This document shows, piece after piece, positions 15,800 through 24,316 of a stretch of 64,000 nucleotides of DNA. The notes under the pieces were generated by a model. That model saw only the letters and a program-made list of their open reading frames with translations. It was not told the origin of the DNA and did not search any database. Made by a program: the position numbers and the translations under genes. Position 1 is the first letter of the stretch, and the number at the start of each line of letters is the position of its first letter. The stretch is from Streptomyces sp. NBC_01571. GTDB taxonomy: Bacteria; Actinomycetota; Actinomycetes; Streptomycetales; Streptomycetaceae. The stretch is from NCBI RefSeq assembly GCF_026339875.1, contig NZ_JAPEPZ010000001.1, positions 9,486,001-9,550,000 on the forward strand, read 5' to 3'.

Positions 15800-16984
15800 T
15801 CACGCCTCGGGCGCGTTCCCGAAGTCCGGGATCTCCAGCCTGACCCCGCCCTGACGCGCGGACTCGTGCGCGACGATGCCCGGCAGGGTGTAGCGGGCGG
15901 CGACCCACGCGTTCACCGACGGCAGTGTCCGCGTGTTGACCGCGGTCACGAAGTCGTCGGCCAGGAAGTGGTGGCTGCCCTCGTGGCCGTTGTGGAGATG
16001 GTCGAAGGCACGGGGCAGCCGCGCCCGGTCATGGACGGGCGCCGATCCGGACGTGAACGCGGCCCGCAGCGCCGGCGCGATGTGCTGGAGCGACGGGTCG
16101 TCGGGCGCCAGCGTCGGCTCCAGCAGCTCGGTGATGTCCCGCACCCCCTTCTTGTCCTGCCAGAAGCTCACCGTGGCGAGCTGCTCCATGCTGGCGTCGG
16201 TGCCGAAGAACCGGAAACGCGATTCCCGGATGTGCGAGGGATAGCCGACCCGCCGGAACTCGTTCGTACGGAACGAGCCGCCGCCCGCCACCTCGAACAG
16301 CGCGGTCGCGTTGGAGAAGTCGTTGCCGAACTGGCTGATCTCCTTGTCGAAGACCCCGTCCCCGCGTTCGTCGCGCACCCCGATCGCGGACACGCTCAGC
16401 GCGTGCGTCCGCCAGGCGCCCAGCACCCCGCCCACCGAGTGCGTCGGGTAGAGAAGCGGGGGATAGCTGGCGGTCGCCTTCCAGTTCTCGCCGCCGCTGT
16501 ACCGGTACGCGTCGTAGAACCCCAGGTCCATGTCGTGGACGTAGTCGCCCTCCGCGTAGAACAGGCGGCCGAAGGCACCCTCGGCGATCTGGTTGCGGGC
16601 GTGCACGGTAGCCGGGTTGTACTGGCTGGTCTCGCCCATCATGTACGTCAGGCCGGTGGCCCGTACGGCGTCGATGATCGCCGCGATCTCCTCCGTGGAG
16701 ACCGCCATCGGCACGGCGGAGTACACGTGCTTGCCGGCGTTCAGCCCCTGCAGCACCAGGGGGCCGTGTGTCCAGCGCTGGGTGAAGATCGCGACCGCGT
16801 CCACGGCCTTCGACTCCAGCATCGCCTCGTACGAGGGGAAGGTGCCGGACAGTCCTTCGGCGGCGGCCAGCCGCTCGGCCCGCTCGGGCAGGAGATCGGT
16901 GACGTGGACCTCGCGGACGCCCGGGTGGGCGAGGAACAGTCTGGCGAACTGCCCGGCGCCGACGATGCCGAGGGAGAACGTCAT
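15800..16984 (-). CDS. Gfo/Idh/MocA family sugar oxidoreductase
   Basis: A 394-residue NAD(P)-dependent dehydrogenase. The N-terminal Rossmann motif G-I-V-G-A-G-Q-F-A is at residues 6-14, and the conserved E/K-x-P position of the family reads G-K-H-V-Y-S-A-V-P-M near residue 92, so the usual catalytic Glu-Lys-Pro is replaced. The C-terminal alpha/beta domain includes a Y-P-T-H-S-V-G-G substrate-site motif. It is the last gene of a leftward operon with the ABC sugar importer, 13 bp after the solute-binding protein gene, so it probably acts on the imported sugar or its oxidised derivative. Confidence 0.85.
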   Translation of the reverse strand: MTFSLGIVGAGQFARLFLAHPGVREVHVTDLLPERAERLAAAEGLSGTFPSYEAMLESKAVDAVAIFTQRWTHGPLVLQGLNAGKHVYSAVPMAVSTEEIAAIIDAVRATGLTYMMGETSQYNPATVHARNQIAEGAFGRLFYAEGDYVHDMDLGFYDAYRYSGGENWKATASYPPLLYPTHSVGGVLGAWRTHALSVSAIGVRDERGDGVFDKEISQFGNDFSNATALFEVAGGGSFRTNEFRRVGYPSHIRESRFRFFGTDASMEQLATVSFWQDKKGVRDITELLEPTLAPDDPSLQHIAPALRAAFTSGSAPVHDRARLPRAFDHLHNGHEGSHHFLADDFVTAVNTRTLPSVNAWVAARYTLPGIVAHESARQGGVRLEIPDFGNAPEA

Positions 16985-16997
16985 GAATGCGTGTCCT

Positions 16998-18341
16998 TTA
17001 TTGGTCGAGAATCAGGTTGATCTGGCCGTTGGTCCTGCTCAGCCCGCTCACGGGTGCGTGGTTGGCGTAGATGTCCTGCATCGCGGGGTGCATGAGTGCG
17101 AAGACGTCCGCCGCGTAGTCGGTGATGGGATAGGAGAAGGTCGTGAAGTCCTTCCTGTCGGCGACCGGCCGGGTGAAGGCGGTGACGTCGATGCCCTTCT
17201 GCCGGTAGGCCGCGACCGCGGCCCGGGTGCCGTCCGAGGTGGCGGGGAAGACGATCCCGTACCGCCCGACCGTGCGCTGGCACGCGTCCGAGGCCAGATA
17301 GGCCACCCACTTCTCGGCGCCCTTCTTGTTGCGGGCGTTCTTGGTGACCGAGTCGGCGAGGCCGTTCATCATCGTCGCGCGCTTGCCGGTGGGGCCGACG
17401 GGAGTGAGGGCGGTGCCCGGGTCGAGGCCCTTGGAGCCGTAGTACGTGGAGATCATCCACGCGCCGTCGAAGGCGGCCGCCGCCCGGCCCGAGGCGAGCT
17501 GGGCGTTGGGCGGGTTCGCGCCCTCGCTGTAGTCGGTGAACGGCGCGAGGTATCCCTTGCGGGCCAGACCGAAGTACCACTTCACGACGGACTGGAAGGT
17601 CCCGCTGTCGTAGCGGTACCTGGTTCCCCACCGCTTCTTGTCGGTGTAGGTCCAGCCGGCCGAGCCGGTGAAGGGGCTCCACTGGGTCTGGCCGTCGCCG
17701 TCGCCCGCGCCGCCGGTGGCCAGCCCGTACACCTTGACGTGGTGCTTGTCGAAGCCGGGTTCGTCGCCGCGCCTGCCGTTCTCGTCGACGGTGAGGTGCG
17801 CGACGGCCTTCTCGAAGGTGCCTCCGTCCCGCGGGTTCCAGGAGAGGCTGTTGAGGTCCCGCGCGGACAGGCCGGCCGCCCCGGTCATCTTCTGGTTGTA
17901 GAAGAGCGCCACGGTGTCCCAGTCCTTCGGGGCTCCGTAGCGACGGCCGTCCTGGCCGGTCCAGTTGGCGGCCAGCCCCGACTGGTAGGAGGAGTTCTCG
18001 ATGCCCAGGCCGTCGAGCGGCTCCAGCACCTTGAGACCGGCGAACTGCCCGAACTTCTGTATGTGGTCGGTGAACACGTCCGGCTGGGTGCCGGCGATGA
18101 AGCTCGCGGTGAGCTTGGTCCAGTAGTCGTTCCAGCCCAACTGGGTGATGTCGACACGGAGTCCCGGGTTCTCCTTCTCGAAGTCCTTCGCGCAGGCCTG
18201 GTAGGCGGGCAGTTGGTTGGCGTCCCACAGCCAGTACGTCACCGTGTGCGCGGACGACCCCGCCGCACCGCCCTTCGCGCACCCGCTCACCAGGGACAGC
18301 GCCAGCGCCCCGGTCAGCGCCACGACCGTACGAAATCGCAT
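16998..18341 (-). CDS. ABC transporter sugar-binding lipoprotein
   Basis: A 447-residue extracellular solute-binding protein (family 1, carbohydrate type). The N-terminal lipoprotein signal ends in L-V-S-G-C (Cys at residue 21), which anchors it to the outer face of the membrane. The body contains W-L-W-D-A-N and aromatic-rich stretches usual for oligosaccharide binders. ATG 18341 follows AAGGGGACGGG. It lies ten bases after the permease gene in the same operon. As usual in Streptomyces there is no ATPase gene; a shared MsiK-type ATPase elsewhere is expected. Ligand not predictable. Confidence 0.92.
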   Translation of the reverse strand: MRFRTVVALTGALALSLVSGCAKGGAAGSSAHTVTYWLWDANQLPAYQACAKDFEKENPGLRVDITQLGWNDYWTKLTASFIAGTQPDVFTDHIQKFGQFAGLKVLEPLDGLGIENSSYQSGLAANWTGQDGRRYGAPKDWDTVALFYNQKMTGAAGLSARDLNSLSWNPRDGGTFEKAVAHLTVDENGRRGDEPGFDKHHVKVYGLATGGAGDGDGQTQWSPFTGSAGWTYTDKKRWGTRYRYDSGTFQSVVKWYFGLARKGYLAPFTDYSEGANPPNAQLASGRAAAAFDGAWMISTYYGSKGLDPGTALTPVGPTGKRATMMNGLADSVTKNARNKKGAEKWVAYLASDACQRTVGRYGIVFPATSDGTRAAVAAYRQKGIDVTAFTRPVADRKDFTTFSYPITDYAADVFALMHPAMQDIYANHAPVSGLSRTNGQINLILDQ

Positions 18342-18351
18342 GCCCGTCCCC

Positions 18352-19269
18352 TTACTTGATGCCGGTGAAGCCGACCGAGCCGACGATCCGCCGCGCGAAG
18401 ATCCCGAACAGCACGAGCATCGGGAGCGCCGCGACGAGCGTCGCCGCCATCAGCCCCGACCAGTCGGTGCCCGTCTGCGGGGTCTGTGCCCGGAAGACGT
18501 CCAGGGCCACGGTCAGCACGCGTGAACTGTCGCTGTACGACACCATCAGCGGCCAGAAGTAGTCGTTCCAGGAGGTGATGTACGTCAGCACGGCCAGCGT
18601 GAGGACCGGGGTGGACGCCATCGGCAGCAGCACCCGGAAGAAGACCCGCACCTTCCCGGCGCCGTCGAGCAGAGCGGCCTCCTCGACCTCAGGAGGCACG
18701 TTCATGAAGAACTGCCGCAGGAAGAACACGGCGAACGGCGTCATGAACATCGTGGGCAGAGCGATCCCCAACAGCGTGTCGATCAGGCCGAGTTGTTTGA
18801 TCAGCACGAAGTTCGGCAGCAGGGTGAAGATCGCGGGCACCATCAGCCCGGCCAGGAAGAGACCGAACACCCTGGCCCGGCCGCGCCAGCGCAACCGAGC
18901 GAAGGCGTAGGCGGCCATGGCCGAGAAGAGGATCTGACAGACGGTGACCAGGGTGGACACGACGAAGGAGTTGAGGAGGTAGCGCCAGAACACCAGCCCG
19001 CCGCCCGAACCGCCCTGTGCGATGGCCTCCTTGGTGGACTGCAGGCCCAGGGCCCGGGCGAAGCCGCCGCCGGTGAGGCCCACCGGCAGGGGGTTGCCGG
19101 GGTCGGCGGCGAGCGCCGCGTCGGAGGAGAGCGCGGTGCGCAGGATCCAGTAGAACGGCAGCAGGGTGACGAGCACGAACGCGCCCATCGCCGCCCAGGC
19201 GGCGGCCCGTCCGAGGGTGAGTCGGCGCCGGGCCGGCCGTAGCGGCGTCATCGTTGCCATCGCGGTCAT
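18352..19269 (-). CDS. Carbohydrate ABC transporter permease (MalG type)
   Basis: A 305-residue inner-membrane permease with six predicted transmembrane segments. It carries the EAA-loop E-E-A-A-L-L-D-G-A-G that contacts the ATPase, and the MalG-type ending. The start is ATG 19269 with GGGAGAG just upstream. It is the second permease of the importer, 14 bp after the first. Confidence 0.92.
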   Translation of the reverse strand: MTAMATMTPLRPARRRLTLGRAAAWAAMGAFVLVTLLPFYWILRTALSSDAALAADPGNPLPVGLTGGGFARALGLQSTKEAIAQGGSGGGLVFWRYLLNSFVVSTLVTVCQILFSAMAAYAFARLRWRGRARVFGLFLAGLMVPAIFTLLPNFVLIKQLGLIDTLLGIALPTMFMTPFAVFFLRQFFMNVPPEVEEAALLDGAGKVRVFFRVLLPMASTPVLTLAVLTYITSWNDYFWPLMVSYSDSSRVLTVALDVFRAQTPQTGTDWSGLMAATLVAALPMLVLFGIFARRIVGSVGFTGIK

Positions 19270-19283
19270 GACGACTCTCCCGC

Positions 19284-20246
19284 TCAGCCGAGGTCGGTGT
19301 GGCCGGCCCGGGTGAGCCGGTACTGGACGAAGGTGATCGCGCTCAGCACGACCAGCAGGGCGACGGACATCGCCGAGGCGTAGCCGAACTGGAAGCGGCC
19401 GAAGGCGGAGCCGTAGATGTAGTACTGGAGCACGTTGGTCGCGTTCGCCGGGCCGCCCGCCGTCGTGACGGCGACCGTGTCGAAGACCTGGAACGAACCG
19501 ATCACGGTCATGATCAGTACGACGGCGAGCACCGGCCTCAGCAGCGGAAGGGTGATCCGCCAGAACATCCGCCACTCGCCCGCCCCGTCGACCTTCGCCG
19601 CCTCGTACATGTCGGCCGGGACGGCCTGCAGCCCGGCGAAGAGCAGGAGGGCGGTGTAGCCGACGTGCCGCCACACATTGATCAGGGCGATGGTCGGTAT
19701 CGCCCAGGTCTCGTCGGCCAGGAACGGGACGCGGCCGAGCCCGAGGCCCTGGAGGATCTCGTTGCCGATACCGAGCTGCGTGTCGAGCATCCAGAGCCAG
19801 ACGATGCCCGCGACGACGTTCGACACCAGGTACGGGGTGAGGACGACCGCGCGCAGCACCGAGGAGCGGGTCAGGCGCTGCAGCAGCACGGCGACGGCCA
19901 GCGCCGTGACCGTCTGCACGCCGATGTTGATGAACACGTACTCGACGGTGACCCACAGCGAGTCCCAGAAGATCGGGTCGTTGACCATCCGGACGTAGTT
20001 GTCGAGCCCCACCCACTCGGCGGGCGTGAGCAGGTTGAAGCGGGTGAAGCTCAGATAGATCCCGCGCAGTGTCGGCCAGAGCAGGAACACCAGGAAGCCC
20101 AGCAGGGCCGGGGCGATGAACAGCGCCGCGAGGGGGCCGTCGCCCCGCCCCTCGCGCTCCCGGACCCCGCGGACCTTCGACGCGGACTGCGGCCCCGCGA
20201 CGCCGCGCGGCGGCAGACGCGACGGAGGGCTGGAGGCGACGGTCAT
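19284..20246 (-). CDS. Sugar ABC transporter permease (MalF type)
   Basis: A 320-residue inner-membrane permease. A cytoplasmic N-terminal tail of ~38 residues precedes six transmembrane segments, and the EAA loop reads Y-E-A-A-K-V-D-G-A-G. ATG 20246 is chosen because GAGGGAG lies seven bases upstream; an upstream ATG at 20309 would lie inside the operator. It is the first gene of the leftward sugar operon (importer plus Gfo/Idh), probably transcribed from the region shared with the ROK gene. Confidence 0.92.
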   Translation of the reverse strand: MTVASSPPSRLPPRGVAGPQSASKVRGVREREGRGDGPLAALFIAPALLGFLVFLLWPTLRGIYLSFTRFNLLTPAEWVGLDNYVRMVNDPIFWDSLWVTVEYVFINIGVQTVTALAVAVLLQRLTRSSVLRAVVLTPYLVSNVVAGIVWLWMLDTQLGIGNEILQGLGLGRVPFLADETWAIPTIALINVWRHVGYTALLLFAGLQAVPADMYEAAKVDGAGEWRMFWRITLPLLRPVLAVVLIMTVIGSFQVFDTVAVTTAGGPANATNVLQYYIYGSAFGRFQFGYASAMSVALLVVLSAITFVQYRLTRAGHTDLG

Positions 20247-20287
20247 CGGGAGACTCCCTCGGCTGCGACTCATCCTCGGGTCACTTA

Positions 20288-20302
20288 CTTTCGAGCTGAA
20301 AG
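20288..20302. promoter_or_regulatory. Candidate ROK-repressor operator
   Basis: Arms CTTTC and GAAAG flank a 5-bp centre (GAGCT), 42 bp from the permease start and about 110 bp from the ROK start. ROK repressors of actinobacteria commonly bind CTTTC...GAAAG palindromes. Position between divergent regulator and operon supports the call. Confidence 0.65.
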
Positions 20303-20410
20303 AATCCATTCGTCAAGGGTCGCGCACACTTCTGTGCAAGACCCGAACGGCGGCCTAGAGTGCGGCTGTTACTTCCAGGGCAAAAGGAATCTTGGGGGAG
20401 TCCGACGCTC

Positions 20411-21571
20411 ATGACCACACCTGCCGCCAGCTGGCTGCCGCTGAGTCCGGGGGAACGGGCCGTGGCGATCGAGGTGCTCGTGCACGGACCGCTGTCGCGC
20501 AGCGAGATCGCGCGCCGGCTGAACCTCTCGGCGGGCAGCCTCACCCGGCTGACCAAACCCCTGATCGAGACGGGCCTGCTGATCGAGGCCGCCGGATCGG
20601 GGGAGGGGGCCGAGGTGCGCCAGGGGCGCCCCTCGCAACCCCTGGACATCGTCGCCGAATCCCGCACGTTCACCGGGTTCAAGATCACCGAAGACAGGGT
20701 CTACGGGGTCCTCACCACCCTGCGCAGCGACATCGTGGCGCGCCACGACCGCCCGCTCACCACCCACGATCCGGCCGAAGTCGCCGACCTCCTGCGGGAG
20801 ATGACCGAGGAGTTCGCACACGCCCTCCCGGCGCCGGCCGGTATCGGCATCGGCGTCGGCGGCCGGGTCGAGAAACGGGCGGTCGTCGTCGAGTCCGCCT
20901 TCCTCGGCTGGACCGACGTCCCGCTGGCCGAACTCGTCCGGGAACGCACCGGTCTGCCCGTGGTCGTCGAGAACGACGTCGCCGCGCTCGTCGAGGCCGA
21001 GACCTGGTTCGGCGCGGGCCGTGGCCTCGACCGCTTCGCGGTCCTCACCATCGGCGCCGGGATCGGCTACGGCCTCGTCCTCGGCGGCAGACGGGTGCCC
21101 TCCCCCGAGGACGGCCGGGGCATCGGCCGCCGGTGGTTGGTGAACCCGCAGGGCCCCCTCACCCCCGACGGCGAACGCGGCAGCGCCGTCTCGCTGCTCA
21201 CCATCCCCAGCATCCGCTACCAGGTCCGCGCCGCCACCGGGCAGGAGGCGACGTACGAGGAGATCCTCGCCCGGGCGGCCGCGGGTGACCCCCTGTCAGC
21301 TCGCGTCGTCGACGAGGCGGCCCGCGCGCTCGGCGTTCTCGTCGCGCAGATCGCCAACTTCGCCATGCCCCAGAAGATCCTGCTCGCCGGAGAGGGCGTC
21401 GGCCTCGTCGACGTGGCGGGCCGCGTCGTCGACGAGACCGTCCTCGCCCACCGGCACCCACTGGCCGGTTCGGTCGACCTGGAGACGAAGGTGTCCGACT
21501 TCCACGACTGGGCGCGCGGAGCCGCCGTGTTGGCGATCCAGGTGCTCGTGCTGGGATCGGCCGACGAATGA
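20411..21571 (+). CDS. ROK family transcriptional repressor
   Basis: A 386-residue regulator. An N-terminal winged helix (residues ~15-75, with S-R-S-E-I-A-R-R-L-N-L-S) is joined to a ROK sugar-kinase-like domain with A-G-I-G-I-G-V-G-G and A-G-I-G-Y-G motifs. The zinc motif that most ROK proteins carry (C-x-C-G-x-x-G-C) is missing: the region after G-I-G-R-R-W reads N-P-Q-G-P-L-T-P-D-G with no cysteine. It is divergent from the sugar importer operon and presumably represses it until sugar binds. ATG 20411 is preceded by GGGGGAG. Confidence 0.88.
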   Translation: MTTPAASWLPLSPGERAVAIEVLVHGPLSRSEIARRLNLSAGSLTRLTKPLIETGLLIEAAGSGEGAEVRQGRPSQPLDIVAESRTFTGFKITEDRVYGVLTTLRSDIVARHDRPLTTHDPAEVADLLREMTEEFAHALPAPAGIGIGVGGRVEKRAVVVESAFLGWTDVPLAELVRERTGLPVVVENDVAALVEAETWFGAGRGLDRFAVLTIGAGIGYGLVLGGRRVPSPEDGRGIGRRWLVNPQGPLTPDGERGSAVSLLTIPSIRYQVRAATGQEATYEEILARAAAGDPLSARVVDEAARALGVLVAQIANFAMPQKILLAGEGVGLVDVAGRVVDETVLAHRHPLAGSVDLETKVSDFHDWARGAAVLAIQVLVLGSADE

Positions 21572-21654
21572 GTGATCAGGTTCACGGTCCGTATTGTCGC
21601 CGGGTGTACCTTTACTCACATCGCCTTCACGCCAGGGCCCGTATGCTTCACACC

Positions 21655-21831
21655 ATGTCCACCACTCCTGAAAGCGACTCCGTGCGCTCTGCCACCGATG
21701 TCAACGAGGAGATCCGGGCCCTTTGGTTCCGCGCCGGCGGGACGCTGAACGGGGAAGAGCGGCGGGAGTACCAGCGGCTCGTCCTGGAGTGGGCGGAGGC
21801 CGCCCCTCCGTCGCCCACACAGGCGGCGTGA
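21655..21831 (+). CDS. Small conserved-looking protein, unknown
   Basis: A 58-residue acidic protein. The sequence I-R-A-L-W-F-R-A-G-G-T-L, then E-E-R-R-E-Y-Q-R-L-V-L-E-W, suggests an amphipathic helical pair; the C-terminus is Pro/Ala-rich. ATG 21655 is used; ATG 21643 would add four residues. It lies 83 bp after the ROK gene and is probably independent of it. I do not recognise a named family. Confidence 0.6.
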   Translation: MSTTPESDSVRSATDVNEEIRALWFRAGGTLNGEERREYQRLVLEWAEAAPPSPTQAA

Positions 21832-21861
21832 CCCCGCTCGGCCGCCCCGCACCACGGTGAC

Positions 21862-21890
21862 GAACGGGGGCCCGGGTCCCGGACCCGTTC
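21862..21890. terminator. Hairpin between convergent genes
   Basis: GAACGGG (21862-21868) pairs with CCCGTTC (21884-21890), and the enclosed GC-rich segment can pair further. It lies between the small protein gene and the convergent protease gene. No long T run follows. Confidence 0.5.
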
Positions 21891-21906
21891 CCCCTTCGCC
21901 CCTGCC

Positions 21907-23283
21907 TCAGCCCCAACTCTGCGAGTACTGCCGCCGATAGCGATTGCGGTCCTGCTCCGTACGGATGTACCGCGTGGCGACCAGCGCGATGATGCTGCCG
22001 GCGATGACCAGCAGCCCCGGACCGATGTTCTGCGGGTCGGTCAGCCGGTCGAGGAGCGACACCGAGTCGCCGGACCCCACCGCCTGGACCGAACCCGGAG
22101 CAACGGAGCCCGGCGCGACGGCGGTTCCCCGCGAGGCCGCCGGTGCGGGGGAGTTCTGGGCGGTGGCACCGGACGCCCCCCGGGCGCCCGGCCCGGTCAG
22201 CTTCACCGCGAGCGCGGTCATCGCCTTGGTGATCGGCTGGAAGAACGTCGTACCGCCCGAGGTGCAGTCCCCGTTGCCGCCCGACGTCACACCGAGCGCG
22301 ATGCCCTCGGAGAACAACGGCCCCCCGCTGTCGCCCGGTTCGGCGCACACATCGGTCTCGATCAGACCGGTCACCGTGCCCTCGGGGTAGTTGACCGTCG
22401 CGTTGAGCCCCTTCACCCGCCCGTCGTGGAGCCCGCTCGTGCTGCCGCTGCGAAAGACACGTTGCCCGACGGTCGCGTCTGCGGCCCCGAGGATCTGAAC
22501 CCCTTTGCCGCCCCCGATCGCGACGACGTTGTTGCCCGTGTCGTTCTCGCCGTTGTTGTACTGGATGAGAGAGAAGTCGTTGCCGGGGAACGCCGTGGTG
22601 ATCGTCTGCCCCAGCTGTTTGGTGCCCTGGTTGTCGGCGAACCAGACGGAACCGGCCGGCCCGCAGTGTCCGGCCGTGAGGATGAACTCGTTCTTCCCGT
22701 TGGTCACGTTGAAGCCGGCCGAGCAGCGCCCGCCGGTCGAGAACATCGGCTGCGCTCCGTTCAACCGGGTGGTGAAGGTGCCCTGGGTGCGCTCCATGCG
22801 GACCGAACTCCCCATGCTCCCGGCCAGCTTCGTCATCCGCGACCAGTCGGAGGCGGAGACGCTGCTGTCGGCCCGCACCACCACCTCGTTGTCGACGTAG
22901 TCCATCGCCCAGGCGGTGCCGGCCACCCGCGGCGCCGACTTGAGCGCCTGCGTCACGGACTTCAGCTCCTGCATGCTGTGCCGCACGACCTTGGGACGGG
23001 CACCCGCTCTCTCCACCTCGGCCGCCGCGGTCGAGTCGGTCACCGCGACCACGGGACGGCCGTCGTCGGCGATCCAACTGCCCGCCGTACGTGCGGTACC
23101 CAGGCGCGACACCAGGCCGGCGCCCTTGTCCGCGGCGAGCCGCGCGGCACTCTCCGGCGCACGCGACGAGGCGGACGGCTCGCTCGCCATGGCGTGCGTC
23201 ACCATCAGCCCACCGCAGAGGAGCCCGCCGACGGCCGCGAATCGCGCCCCCCGTCGGAAGATCCGTCGTCGTGCGTGCCTCAT
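21907..23283 (-). CDS. Membrane-anchored streptogrisin-like serine protease
   Basis: A 458-residue S1 (chymotrypsin-fold) protease. A signal sequence (~1-33) and a pro-region (~34-185) of alpha-lytic-protease type precede the catalytic domain, with H206 (T-A-G-H-C), D236 (G-N-D-F-S) and S319 (G-D-S-G-G-P). After a Pro/Ala/Ser/Gly linker, a transmembrane segment near residues 418-437 (G-L-L-V-I-A-G-S-I-I-A-L-V-A) and a basic, Arg/Tyr/Gln-rich cytoplasmic tail end the protein. Ordinary streptogrisins are released, so this one should remain attached to the membrane. Function may be surface processing rather than nutrition (inference). Confidence 0.9.
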   Translation of the reverse strand: MRHARRRIFRRGARFAAVGGLLCGGLMVTHAMASEPSASSRAPESAARLAADKGAGLVSRLGTARTAGSWIADDGRPVVAVTDSTAAAEVERAGARPKVVRHSMQELKSVTQALKSAPRVAGTAWAMDYVDNEVVVRADSSVSASDWSRMTKLAGSMGSSVRMERTQGTFTTRLNGAQPMFSTGGRCSAGFNVTNGKNEFILTAGHCGPAGSVWFADNQGTKQLGQTITTAFPGNDFSLIQYNNGENDTGNNVVAIGGGKGVQILGAADATVGQRVFRSGSTSGLHDGRVKGLNATVNYPEGTVTGLIETDVCAEPGDSGGPLFSEGIALGVTSGGNGDCTSGGTTFFQPITKAMTALAVKLTGPGARGASGATAQNSPAPAASRGTAVAPGSVAPGSVQAVGSGDSVSLLDRLTDPQNIGPGLLVIAGSIIALVATRYIRTEQDRNRYRRQYSQSWG

Positions 23284-23546
23284 GCATGGGCTCCCGAAGC
23301 CGTACGGCGCGGTGTCACCACCGCCGGGACCCCGGTCGTGGGCCCTCCTTCCATACGTGCGTCCGCGCCACCGCGTTCACCGCCGGCCGGGTCCACGGTT
23401 CACATCGTGTGTCCCGCCCCGTCCACCACGGCGACTTCGGGAGTTCGCCGACCGCCCGGCCGGCCTCGTAGTGACCCCCACGCAGCACGAGTTCAACGGC
23501 CGCGACCGCCCCGGCGGAGACCGTCCGGGCCTGCCATGACGCATCC

Positions 23547-24201
23547 ATGCGTGTGCTGATGCCGGTCCCCGACCGCGATGCAGACGTCACCGAAGTGGCC
23601 GTACCCTGGCGGATCCTCACTGACGCGGGGCACGAAGTCGTTCTCGCCACCGAGCGGGCGGCCAGCCGCCCGGCGGCCGACCCGCGGCTGCTCACGGGCG
23701 TGCTCCTCGGACAGCTGGGCGCCGCGGAGGAGCCTCGGCGTTACTACCAACAGCTCACCGAGGCAGCGGAGTTCACCGCAACCGTGTCCTGGGAGGACGT
23801 GGCCGTCGACGACTTCGACGGTCTGCTCCTGCCGGGCGGACACGCGCCGGGCATGCGGCAGTATCTCGGCTCCGCCGCGCTCCAGCGGCAGGTCGTTTCT
23901 GGGCCCTGGGGCGGCCCGTCGGAGCGATCTGCCACGGTGTCCTCGTGCTCGCCCGGCGCCTCGGCCGTTACTACCGGACCTATCCCGCCTACGTCGAGGA
24001 CGAGGTCAAGGCGGCCCTCGGCGACCCGGGTGCGCAGTTCTCCCGCGGCCCTCGCAGCCTCACCCGCCGCGGCACCGCCACCGACGACACCCACGCGTTC
24101 GTCGTCCAGGACGGTCCCTACCTCTCGGCCCCTGGCCGGGCGACGCCTACCTCTTCGCCCGCCGCTTCCTCGCCCTCCTGGACGGCACCACCGAACACTG
24201 A
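23547..24201 (+). pseudogene. Decayed DJ-1/PfpI (type 1 glutamine amidotransferase-like) gene
   Basis: The N-terminal part (23547 to ~23896) reads as a DJ-1/PfpI protein with D-D-F-D-G-L-L-L-P-G-G-H. The frame then changes: G-A-I-C-H-G-V-L-V-L-A (nucleophile elbow) continues from ~23897, and L-G-R-Y-Y-R-T-Y follows directly, so roughly 30 residues usual in the family are missing between them. A second shift, one base lost near 24126, is needed to reach G-D-A-Y-L-F-A-R-R-F-L-A-L-L and the TGA at 24199. Two frameshifts plus an internal deletion make it non-functional. Sequencing error could explain a single shift but not the deletion. Confidence 0.82.
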
Positions 24202-24316
24202 GGGCTGCCGCGTGAAGCCCGCCGGGCGGCCGGCGCGCACGGTGGAGCACCCTCGGGCGCCGCACCGCACCGCGCGCCGGCCGCGCCGCCGAACGCCGCC
24301 CGCCCGGCCGGGTGCC

